This document shows positions 10,221 to 14,728 of a stretch of 14,728 nucleotides of DNA, one piece after another. The notes beneath the pieces were generated by a model, which saw only the letters and a program-made list of their open reading frames with translations, ran no database searches and was not told where the DNA came from. Numbering within the stretch: the stretch's first letter is position 1; each line of letters starts with the position of its first letter. The stretch covers positions 12,501 through 27,228 of the forward strand of contig JAHBMJ010001241.1 of assembly GCA_018398765.1 (NCBI GenBank), written 5' to 3'. The position numbers were made by a program, and so were the translations under genes. Source of the DNA: Chromera velia (Eukaryota > Sar > Chromeraceae).

Positions 10221-11254
10221 TTCAGACAGACTGACTTGACGTCAAACAGGTTACAAGGCAGAGGTTGTTGCGCCTTTCCCTTCACGATGGGCCTGGAGGA
10301 GATAAGGAGGGCCCAATGTTTCACGCTCTTTGTCCCCGCCCCCCCCTCTCCCCCCGTCTCTGCCATGAGAGCCCCGAACAGAACGTTCTCGAGGAACCCG
10401 TCCTCTGAGGGTCCCTTCCAGGCCTGCACACACACACAAAAGGAGGGAGGCAGGGGAATGAGGAGAAGGAGAGAGGTTTCACAAGAGGGACACGAAGGGA
10501 GAAGGCTGAAGTTGGGCGAATGGAACAGTCAAAAATGAGCACTCCAAACGTGTTGGAGTCCATAAGGAACGGATGGGGAAATTGCACATCGCAAAGATAG
10601 ACGCAACAGATGGCACCAGAAGGAAGAGGAAAGAAAAGGGAAGAGGAGGGCATTTAGGAAGGATAGGAGGGACACGCTGACTTCTGTGAGAGGTCCGAAG
10701 AGGTTTTTGGCTGCGAGGAACATTCTCTTTTCCTCACTCGAATTGAGGTCTGCCCTCATTTGTTCTGTCTCCTGTTTTTTGTTGATGGCCACCAGGTTGT
10801 TCACCATCGACACCACACCCGTAGTCACCCCCCCTCCCCCCCCAGCCTTCTTCTTCAAGATCGAAGTGAACTCTTCCTTCATTTCCTCATCCTCCACTGT
10901 GCGCGTCTCTCTAATTTTCTGAAGATTGTATTTGATGGCAGCGACCCATTCGTCCTTCTCTTTGGCAGACGATGCCTTCAGGATCCAATCTCGTTCAGTT
11001 GAAATCAACGCAAACTCCACCGCGTTCCGAATCACAACATCCCGCACAGTGCCAATGCTCACAAGCCCTTGGGGCTCCTTCGAACCGTCCGGCTTTCCCT
11101 TCCAATAAGCCAAGACGGATCCGCTGTCAGTCATTTTGAAGTATCTCTCCTGCCATCCCGCAAAGGCATTGGGGCTCAGTTTCTTCAGAAACCCTTCCCG
11201 AGTCTCGAAGGCCACGGGGGCCTTGGAGGCCTCGTTCCTCTTAAACGCAGCCAT
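1230..11254 (-). CDS. Exocyst Sec6/EXOC3-like protein with three PH domains (24-exon gene)
   Basis: The coding exons, read on the minus strand, are 10682-11254, 10236-10423, 9730-9838, 9359-9488, 8864-9108, 8715-8777, 8260-8604, 7920-8006, 7488-7601, 7154-7255, 6715-6812, 6388-6464, 6234-6281, 6003-6120, 5601-5772, 4971-5411, 4389-4629, 4013-4164, 3511-3617, 3105-3249, 2723-2884, 2305-2422, 1785-1840 and 1230-1436. Their total is 4098 bases, about 1365 residues plus stop, with GT-AG borders and consistent phase throughout. Order: PH1 (18-115), PH2-like (198-335), a helical Sec6/EXOC3-type body (336-870), a Gly/Ser linker and acidic tract (880-1050), PH3 (1103-1230) and a charged tail. Sec6 is an exocyst subunit that tethers secretory vesicles at the plasma membrane; PH domains commonly bind phosphoinositides. 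The Sec6 call rests on remembered family patterns in residues 560-870, not on a search. It could be another CATCHR-type tether. The exon set is certain in the middle and less so for the last two exons. No expression evidence is available. Confidence 0.75.
1785..1840 (-). CDS. Exon 23: 56-base exon (tentative)
   Basis: Residues 1279-1297. The acceptor CTCTTTATCTTTAACAG has a good pyrimidine tract and the donor AAAGG|GTCAGC has the gene's favoured form. The reading [18 protein letters not shown] turns phase 1 (exon 22) into phase 0 (exon 24), which is why it is proposed. Basic, with no known motif. Confidence 0.5.
2225..2334. repeat. 34-base exact direct repeat of an exon 22 end and donor
   Basis: Bases 2225-2258 and 2301-2334 are identical (34 of 34), 76 bases apart. 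The copy at 2301-2334 holds the last 30 bases of exon 22 and the first four of its intron; the copy at 2225-2258 is inside intron 22. In the second copy the donor reads GTCACT instead of GTCAGT. Confidence 0.95.
2305..2422 (-). CDS. Exon 22: C-terminal region
   Basis: Residues 1240-1278 plus one base. The acceptor is [31 protein letters not shown] is followed by a helix ([17 protein letters not shown]). The donor GAGA|GTCAGT (phase 1) fits exon 23. Without splicing the frame stays open to a TGA at 2201-2203, giving a shorter alternative ending. Confidence 0.7.
2615..2666. repeat. Alternating (CG)n(CA)n tract
   Basis: About 52 bases of strictly alternating purine and pyrimidine in intron 21: a (CG)7 block, a (CA)11 block, then TGCGCGCATACACACA. 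Such a tract is a classic candidate for Z-DNA. Confidence 0.95.
2723..2884 (-). CDS. Exon 21: end of PH3 with C-terminal helix
   Basis: Residues 1186-1239. The acceptor is [31 protein letters not shown] is followed by [11 protein letters not shown], placing the helix Trp at 1212. An acidic helix ([15 protein letters not shown]) extends it. The donor GTT|GTCAGT is phase 0. Confidence 0.85.
3105..3249 (-). CDS. Exon 20: core strands of PH3
   Basis: Residues 1137-1185. The acceptor is CTCGAATGCAG and the phase-2 join creates [20 protein letters not shown], the classical PH second and third strands. The donor TTG|GTCAGT gives phase 0. Confidence 0.85.
3439..3470. repeat. CATC tetranucleotide repeat
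   Basis: Tandem CATC units in intron 19, followed by CT-rich sequence. Confidence 0.9.
3511..3617 (-). CDS. Exon 19: first strand of PH3
   Basis: Residues 1102-1136 plus two bases. The acceptor is [30 protein letters not shown] is a typical opening PH strand, followed by a loop. The in-frame TGA just after it is the TGA of the donor AA|GTGAGT, so it is not the stop. Confidence 0.8.
3872..4009. repeat. 49-base minisatellite, about three units
   Basis: Units begin near 3872, 3921 and 3970, with AGAAAGGA starting each. The first is the most diverged; the second and third differ in few places. The last unit ends next to the exon 18 donor at 4012. Confidence 0.9.
4013..4164 (-). CDS. Exon 18: Ala/Gly-rich linker before PH3
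   Basis: Residues 1051-1101. The acceptor is [32 protein letters not shown] is followed by an Ala/Gly run and TTDDDV. The donor GACGTT|GTGAGT is phase 0; its downstream bases belong to a 49-base tandem repeat. Confidence 0.75.
4389..4629 (-). CDS. Exon 17: linker with acidic Ser/Asp/Glu tract
   Basis: Residues 971-1050 plus one base. The acceptor is CTTCCTTCCTGCAG and the donor [26 protein letters not shown] is followed by Ala/Ser-rich sequence and [13 protein letters not shown], a casein-kinase-2-like acidic cluster. It is probably disordered. Confidence 0.8.
4971..5411 (-). CDS. Exon 16: end of Sec6-like fold and Gly/Ser/Arg linker
   Basis: Residues 824-970. The acceptor is [34 protein letters not shown] then FLRSDL matches the Sec6/EXOC3 terminal pattern (L..xYPDxxxxHVxALLxxRGDL), a strong basis for the family call. 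After about residue 870 the exon is low complexity: [14 protein letters not shown], Gly runs and [11 protein letters not shown], then a basic helix [10 protein letters not shown]. The donor CCG|GTCAGT gives phase 0. Confidence 0.85.
5601..5772 (-). CDS. Exon 15: Sec6-like C-terminal domain
   Basis: Residues 766-823. The acceptor is CCTTGCAG and the donor [28 protein letters not shown] and [14 protein letters not shown] follow the family layout in which a DxxxLxxLF helix precedes a helix with a stretch like LRxLxxLLxLxDxxLLxLEV. Confidence 0.85.
6003..6120 (-). CDS. Exon 14: Sec6-like C-terminal domain start
   Basis: Residues 726-765 plus two bases. The acceptor is CTCTCTCCAG and the donor TC|GTAAGT. 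It reads [20 protein letters not shown] and then [18 protein letters not shown]. The helix ending RYVKQILSR resembles the Sec6/EXOC3 segment where YVxxLxxR opens the last domain. Confidence 0.83.
6234..6281 (-). CDS. Exon 13: 48-base microexon
   Basis: Residues 710-726 ([16 protein letters not shown]). The acceptor TTGTCCTCTCAG has a good pyrimidine tract and the donor GCAG|GTAGGC fits. This short exon was chosen over the other frame because only this one joins exons 12 and 14 without a stop. Confidence 0.68.
6341..6387. repeat. TGAC/CAGA microsatellite at exon 12 donor
   Basis: On the coding strand intron 12 begins GTCAGTCAATCTGTCTGTCT and continues through (GTCA)n. The donor itself lies in the repeat. 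Intron 12 is only 106 bases, so about 40% of it is microsatellite. Confidence 0.9.
6388..6464 (-). CDS. Exon 12: helix and linker
   Basis: Residues 685-709 plus one base. The acceptor is [30 protein letters not shown] is basic and probably a loop in the Sec6 body. The donor CTCGG|GTCAGT leaves phase 1, and the donor itself flows into the GTCA/TGTC microsatellite of intron 12. Confidence 0.75.
6715..6812 (-). CDS. Exon 11: helical segment
   Basis: Residues 653-684 plus two bases. The acceptor is TTCCATGCAG and the donor AGCAG|GTGAGT, a near-ideal donor. It encodes a charged helix ([19 protein letters not shown]) with phase 2 exit, completing Arg685 with exon 12. Confidence 0.8.
6852..6952. 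repeat. GTCA tetranucleotide repeat with GGTA interruptions
   Basis: About 100 bases of plus-strand (GTCA)n in intron 10, broken twice by CAGGTAGTCA and once by GTGA. Confidence 0.95.
7154..7255 (-). CDS. Exon 10: Sec6-like LNNT segment
   Basis: Residues 619-652. The acceptor is AATCAACAG and the donor TCACAG|GTGGGT, both phase 0. [18 protein letters not shown] matches, from memory, the Sec6 pattern LxxLxAxxNN followed by a helix, in the expected order after exons 8-9. Confidence 0.8.
7488..7601 (-). CDS. Exon 9: Sec6-like helix, with alternative donor
   Basis: Residues 581-618. The acceptor is TGTATCTCAG and continues the helix begun in exon 8. It reads [20 protein letters not shown] and then a helix ending LFIRQ. 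Two phase-0 donors exist: CAG|GTCAAT (exon end 7488) and CCG|GTTGGC (end 7479), which would add Val-Asn-Pro. Confidence 0.75.
7920..8006 (-). CDS. Exon 8: Sec6-like [12 protein letters not shown] segment
   Basis: Residues 552-580. The acceptor is CCTGACTGCAG and the donor GATCAG|GTGGGA, both phase 0. [13 protein letters not shown] corresponds, from memory of the family, to the conserved Sec6 turn-helix with the pattern PxDLFxxxxEQ, one of the main reasons for the Sec6 call. Confidence 0.8.
8260..8604 (-). CDS. Exon 7: Sec6-like helical core
   Basis: Residues 437-551, a 115-codon open exon after CTTCTTTCAG. It is almost wholly helical: [19 protein letters not shown], then [20 protein letters not shown] and [18 protein letters not shown]. 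The [17 protein letters not shown] stretch followed by long helices resembles the middle of Sec6/EXOC3 proteins. The donor AAT|GTCAGC gives phase 0. Confidence 0.82.
8715..8777 (-). CDS. Exon 6: 21-codon exon
   Basis: Residues 416-436, beginning [12 protein letters not shown]. The acceptor is a strong T-run ending TTTCAG; a second CAG 5 bases later is in the wrong phase. The donor CGC|GTATGA leads in-frame to exon 7. Confidence 0.7.
8864..9108 (-). CDS. Exon 5: helical region after PH2
   Basis: Residues 334-415. The acceptor is TTTTGATTGCAG. The stretch [18 protein letters not shown] runs into long amphipathic helices with no beta pattern, and I place the start of the CATCHR/Sec6-type helical rod here. 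The donor TCG|GTGCGC is weak but fits phase 0 into exon 6. Confidence 0.78.
9359..9488 (-). CDS. Exon 4: end of PH2-like domain
   Basis: Residues 291-333 plus one base. The acceptor is [21 protein letters not shown] supplies late strands, and [15 protein letters not shown] (318-332) is a good PH C-terminal helix with its Trp at 324. The donor AGGG|GTCAGT leaves phase 1. A weaker donor, CGA|GTGTTA, is in the same phase 9 bases earlier. Confidence 0.78.
9730..9838 (-). CDS. Exon 3: PH2-like beta strands
   Basis: Residues 254-290. It begins C CTT CCT after CCACTCAG and reads [15 protein letters not shown], then [11 protein letters not shown], alternating hydrophobic residues as in PH strands 3-5. 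The donor GCG|GTGGGT keeps phase 0. Tandem GTGGGT donors sit 4 bases apart here, but only the first matches the phase of exon 4. Confidence 0.78.
10091..10235. repeat. CAGA microsatellite starting at exon 2 donor
   Basis: About 145 bases of plus-strand CAGA units with GATA variants. On the coding strand intron 2 begins GTCAGTCTGTCTGAATGTCT, so the repeat starts directly at the donor. Confidence 0.95.
10236..10423 (-). CDS. Exon 2: start of second PH-like domain
   Basis: Residues 192-253 plus two bases. The acceptor is a TG-rich tract ending [21 protein letters not shown] looks like a first PH strand and [11 protein letters not shown] like the strand usually written WxxRWFVL. An insert rich in Gly and Glu separates them. 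The donor is GTCAA|GTCAGT, phase 2; joining to exon 3 creates Asn254 (FDVN). Confidence 0.8.
10682..11254 (-). CDS. Exon 1: start codon and N-terminal PH domain
   Basis: Residues 1-191. An in-frame TAG lies just upstream of the ATG (TAG CTG ATG), so this is the first usable start unless TCCTAG is a splice acceptor. PH1 spans about 18-115: GFLKKLSP is the first strand, WQERYFKM (34-41) the second, and the invariant C-terminal helix Trp is W103 in [10 protein letters not shown]. Lys24/25, Arg37 and Lys40 lie where phosphoinositide-binding PH domains carry basic residues. A charged helical stretch follows (116-136), then a Gly run (138-142) and another helix. The donor GAA|GTCAGC leaves phase 0. 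Confidence 0.88.
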
Positions 11255-11620
11255 CAGCTAGGACAAAATATCTCTCAGTGACTTACACCAACTCACAACG
11301 CCCGGCCTTGAGAATTTCGAGACCGTCTACGTGCGACAAACCGGTCACACCGGCGAAGCAACAGTGACAACCGGCCAGGCCAGGTGCCAGTGTTGAGGTA
11401 ATCCACAAACTGTCTCTCTGCTTCAATTCCTTCCTGCTGGATCAAGTCTCAATTCGGCACTTTGGACGTCCTAACAGAGCGGAACGGTATGGCAGCCAAG
11501 CGTTGTGGCATGCAACGGATTGAATGTCTGGCCTAGCTGGAAAGCTAGTAGCGAACGATTTTGCAGGTCAGTCGCAAGATGTCGCAAGTTGCCTCGCAAT
11601 CAAGGCACGCGTGTCTAAAG
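11255..11620 (-). promoter_or_regulatory. 5' flank / presumed promoter of the Sec6-like gene
   Basis: Balanced-composition region upstream of the ATG. I see no clear TATA box or initiator. Motifs like GTGAGT and GTAAGT occur just upstream followed by TCCTAG, so a very short 5' UTR intron is conceivable but would be only 30-40 bases. An inverted repeat, CTAGCT/AGCTAG, occurs near 11534-11549. Confidence 0.3.
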
Positions 11621-12065
11621 GTTTTTAGCCATGCAGGAGGATGAATAAAAAATATATACAGAGGCGATATAAAAGTATAAAAATATAAGAGGGTAAGGAG
11701 AGGGGCGTAGTTTCATGCATAAGAAAATGAACAGTCTGAATATGTGTAATGTTGTTTTATATTTTGTATGAGGGACAAATCGGTGATAAATCTTTTTCTT
11801 AAGTAAAGGCAATAAAGAAGATGTACGAAGTATCTGCAAAGGAGAGCCTTTGTACCCCCTAATGCCTCCCCCCTCCCTCATCTGCATACAGATTTTAATA
11901 AGTAGGTTTTTTATTGGACAGCCTGTGAGCAGAGTTAATATGAAATTCAGAAGGATAAATCAAAACGATACCAGCAAAGCTAATAAATAGTATAGTCATA
12001 ATTAGTTATAATATTGTAAAAATTTAGTTAATATAAACTAACTTATTAATTTTAATGACTTAAAT
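11620..12065. other. AT-rich island, no gene assigned
   Basis: Composition changes abruptly from the promoter region. AT-rich runs such as TTAATATAAACTAACTTATTAA occur near 12030. Minus-strand ORF 11615-11887 has no recognisable domain and is taken as chance. Confidence 0.5.
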
Positions 12066-12305
12066 ATGAAAGTTACCCGTTCATCAGATATGTATAGTTG
12101 CATAATAAAGAATATATCAGATCAAACTAATAGGATTACTTTTATTTCAACGAATGCACATGTTTTAGGGATGTTGTGCCTAAAACATGTTAAAGGTGTA
12201 CGGGGCTCAATCGATTATAATGGCTTCTTAGCAGTGTGGTGGCTAGATGGCAGAGGCTCAACATACAGACTGGTCGTGAGGGAGTTCACTAGACACAAGG
12301 TTTGA
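12066..12305 (+). CDS. 79-codon ORF, weakly S8-like
   Basis: An ATG-started reading frame in AT-rich DNA. The opening, SDMYSCIIKNISDQ, and the later MLCLKHVKGVRGSI match the order of features in the N-terminal part of ribosomal protein S8 (DMLxxIxN, then xLLxxxGxIxG) as I recall them. RLVVREFTRHKV sits where S8 has a basic turn. It is shorter than the usual S8 of about 130 residues and lacks the C-terminal half. It may be a nuclear copy of a mitochondrial or plastid gene fragment, or chance. No promoter or neighbour supports a live gene. Confidence 0.25.
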   Translation: MKVTRSSDMYSCIIKNISDQTNRITFISTNAHVLGMLCLKHVKGVRGSIDYNGFLAVWWLDGRGSTYRLVVREFTRHKV

Positions 12306-14377
12306 CAATCAATGGTCATACTACTAAGTCCATCATCATACCTTTTCAATGGCTTCAAACAGAATGCATGCTTCACTGCAAATATTGATCAATGCACAGA
12401 CGCACGCACTGATCGATCCCGCGCCCATACTCCGTGCGAGCAGCCCGTCAAGCAGATAAATGCCCTGCCAGCCTCGTGGCAGCGCCTCGTACAGGCCCTA
12501 CATCTGCCCGCTCGCCAAGGCCGACGTCCACGCTTGGCTCACATTTCCTTTCTTTTCTTTCATCGTCTCTCACCATCTCATCCGGGCCTACATCTGCCTG
12601 CTCTCAAAGCAAACGAACTAATAAAAATGAGAATTAAGTGACCACACGACACCAATCAACAGGCTTGAATCTGCATACACATCTGCAGTCGACCTCCGAA
12701 ATGCAAGTGTTTGGCTTAGTACATCCTCTTATGCCATCTGCTGGAGCCCCTGAGCGCTCAATTACCAGTCAACTATTCAGGGTACACGCTGGCTTCCAGT
12801 TCTAAAGGACCGCAATGCCTCCCATCTCCAGCCCACAATATACTTAGTGTGTTGCATACGCTACCCTTTCTACACCTCTCCATTTTGTGTTCTCCCCTCG
12901 GGGTCCCCGCTGCGCCAAGGCCAAATTCGCACATAGCTTGCTTATTGATGTGCAGCTCCATGCTACTTCAGACACATTTCGTTCGCGCTTCCATTCTCCA
13001 AACGCTGTCTGCTGTTACCCCTACTATGAGGTGGTGATGTTCTACTCGATGCTCTGCAGAACATGTCCAACCTGCTGAGTGAACTCTACAGGAATTTCTG
13101 AAACACTGCGACTATACATGCACAAATGCAGCCACAAACGGTGTGCGCTTTTCTTTGAACAAGACCATCACAGAACCGGAGAATGCGATTAAACAGAATC
13201 AATACACTCTCAGTGACTCTCTCTGATCTGCACTCTTCTCGTTCGCTGCGTTAGTGTTATGCTCACTTATTCTGCATTGATGCTGGCTATTCTCCCCACT
13301 CAGCTCTTCATTCTCTTCTTATATGTACTGTTCCATATGTTTTTCTGTTCTCACTCAATCTCTGCACACAGAAGAGACTACAACTTGCTCTCTGCAAACA
13401 CCTCTCCATACTCAACCTTGAGCAGGACTCAATCTAACGACTCAGGGGAGTAGCACAGCAACCGTAATAAAACAGTGAGAGTTCCATGGACACTCCGTTC
13501 CTTTACACTCCGTCTGTCTCTGATTTAAGAACAGAACAGATACAGAGTGACAAGGATCATGAAGAGACCTCCACCCCTCTCTTCAGGTGTACTCTCTCTT
13601 CTGTTTCTGTCATCTGCGCGTCTCTTTTGGAACTTATCTACTTTCTTACGTTTCCTTTCACTCTCCCTCCCAACACCCAGACAGACAGACACACAGAGGG
13701 AAAGTGAAAACAACAGGCAGAGACAGCTAGAGAAATAAAGCACTCGCATGATCCCTAACGTGCACCCAGACGACAGCTCTTGACTTCTTCTCTCTTCTCC
13801 CCCTGGCTCAGATAGGACAGAACACTCTGGGGAAGTGAAAAATTCATATAACCCCCAATGCAATACGAAGATGGACGGAAGGAATGGAATCAGAGTGTAA
13901 AGGGGAAAGCAAAGACGAATTGAAACCCATCATCACCATCCTTATCTCCACATTCATTTCTCATAAGAATTGCTTCTCTGCTTCTCCAATGATTGCTCCT
14001 TCTTCCTTTCTTCCTGTGTTCTTCTCATATGGTAATCTCCTCTCTCACCTCCAACCTTCACTTCATTCTTTTCTTTTCTTCTTTTCTCTCCCTTCATCTC
14101 AACCACCTGAATCCCTATGATATCTTCCTATCTGGAGAAACAAAACAATCAGGATGCAGAGAGACACTGCGAGAGAACGAACCACCCAAAGCCATAACCA
14201 TCTCAACACATAGTCTCCTTCCTTCTCACACCCCATCCTTCCTCCTCCCAAAACAAATTTCCCAAAACTCAATCCCCATAGATTCACTGACTTGTGAGTA
14301 TGTCGCCGTGCCCCCATGGCACTACTGTTTATTTAGAAGGCGATATAAAGTTTTTGAGACACAGCCAGTGAACCTAC
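12306..14377. other. Non-coding or unresolved stretch
   Basis: Mixed composition with pyrimidine-rich plus-strand parts (13230-14260). ORFs reach 172 codons (13993-14511 plus) but are low-complexity Ser/Pro/Leu/Phe. A roughly 20-base imperfect direct repeat (CTACATCTGCC core) occurs at about 12493 and 12584. A minus-strand frame near 14099-14230 contains a run of hydrophobic residues (about LWLWVVRSLAVSLCILIVLF), possibly a membrane segment of the gene whose exon lies at 14378-14583. Confidence 0.4.
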
Positions 14378-14583
14378 CTCCTCTTGTCGCTCTTTCTTCT
14401 CCCTCACAAGCCTCATCTCCAACACCGAAACAGCCACCCCAGATATACTCCGAGCTTCTCACAGAATCCAGCAATCCCTCGTCTTCCTCCTCCCTCTGTA
14501 CAGTGCAGTAGGGCCCCTTGCAGAAGGTTCCGCCGTGTGCACCAGCGTCCCCTTCCACTCGGAGATCACTGCACTTGCAGTCA
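14378..14583 (-). CDS. Cysteine-rich exon of an extracellular-type protein (partial gene)
   Basis: The acceptor TGTATGTATGTAG and the donor GGAG|GTAGGT bracket an open 206-base segment. It reads DCKCSDLRVEGDAGAHGG, then TFCKGPYCTVQREEEDEG and SSEYIWGGCFGVGDEACEGE, with seven cysteines in spaced pairs (CKC, CKGPYC, GGC, AC). This is typical of small disulphide-bonded extracellular modules. The CxGxYC then GC arrangement faintly recalls Cys-rich modules of animal receptors, but I do not assign a family. The upstream exon, which might hold a signal peptide (frame with LFFLSLSVCFCVVP near 14620-14660), is unresolved, and downstream exons were not fixed. Confidence is modest because only one exon is visible. 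Confidence 0.35.
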
Positions 14584-14728
14584 CTACATACATACACAAG
14601 AAGTTCCCCACGTACCGAGGCACCACACAAAAGCACACAGAGAGCGACAAGAAAAACAACTTGAAGTCTTCCCTCCAGACTTCTCTTCCCACAAGTTCTT
14701 TCATCAACGGGGCACTTTTTTTTTGGGG

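Noticed and set aside
9953-10221. Cys/Leu/Ser/Val repeat proteins on the minus strand
   Set aside because: They are translations of the CAGA microsatellite in intron 2.
10235-10236. Tandem PH/Sec6 gene read as two genes split at intron 2
   Set aside because: Phase-2 joining of exon 2 to exon 3 completes an Asn codon and continues the PH2 strands, so a single gene is more likely.
12887-13078. Cys-rich plus-strand ORF ending MLCRTCPTC considered as a transposon remnant
   Set aside because: No terminal repeats, no catalytic motif and no second copy in the window.
13525-13863. 112-codon minus-strand ORF with hydrophobic middle and basic tail
   Set aside because: No domain and no clear splice sites were found; the hydrophobic part derives from a CT-rich stretch.
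14584-14707. Signal-peptide exon joined to 14583 across a 32-base intron
   Set aside because: The phase fits, but a 32-base intron is far shorter than any other here (shortest 86), so I did not annotate it.

Overview
This window is eukaryotic nuclear DNA, not bacterial. Most of it (about 1230 to 11254) is one intron-rich gene on the minus strand. Adjoining exons share GT-AG boundaries and matching reading phase. The mixed base composition, short introns (about 86 to 464 bases), tetranucleotide microsatellites and the encoded protein suggest a microbial eukaryote, possibly an alveolate or stramenopile alga. A chromerid is one candidate, but the species cannot be fixed from sequence alone.

I could assemble 24 coding exons that stay in frame from an ATG at 11254 to a TGA at 1230, giving about 1365 residues. 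The inferred protein has a clear pleckstrin-homology (PH) domain at its N terminus (about 18-115). A second, diverged PH-like fold follows (about 198-335). The long helical middle (about 336-870) best matches the Sec6/EXOC3 subunit of the exocyst, the vesicle-tethering complex at the plasma membrane. After it come a Gly/Ser/Arg-rich linker, an acidic Ser/Asp/Glu stretch, another PH domain (about 1103-1230) and a short Gln/Glu-rich helical tail. A Sec6-type protein with three PH modules is not an architecture I know. It suggests a tether that can bind phosphoinositide membranes by itself.

The introns are informative. About ten of the 23 inferred donors are GTCAGT or GTCAGC. Two GTCAGT donors run straight into GTCA/GTCT-type microsatellites, and a 49-base minisatellite starts at another donor. 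A 34-base exact copy of an exon 3' end plus its donor lies 76 bases further into intron 22.

Outside this gene: 1-620 is AT-rich with no gene seen. 621-1229 is pyrimidine-rich 3' flank. 11255-11620 is the 5' flank and presumed promoter. 11620-12330 is an AT-rich island with a 79-codon ORF that faintly recalls organellar ribosomal protein S8. 12306-14377 has no confident gene. Near the right edge, 14378-14583 minus looks like an exon of a cysteine-rich, probably extracellular protein whose gene continues beyond what can be resolved here. No RNA gene, CRISPR array or clear transposon was found.
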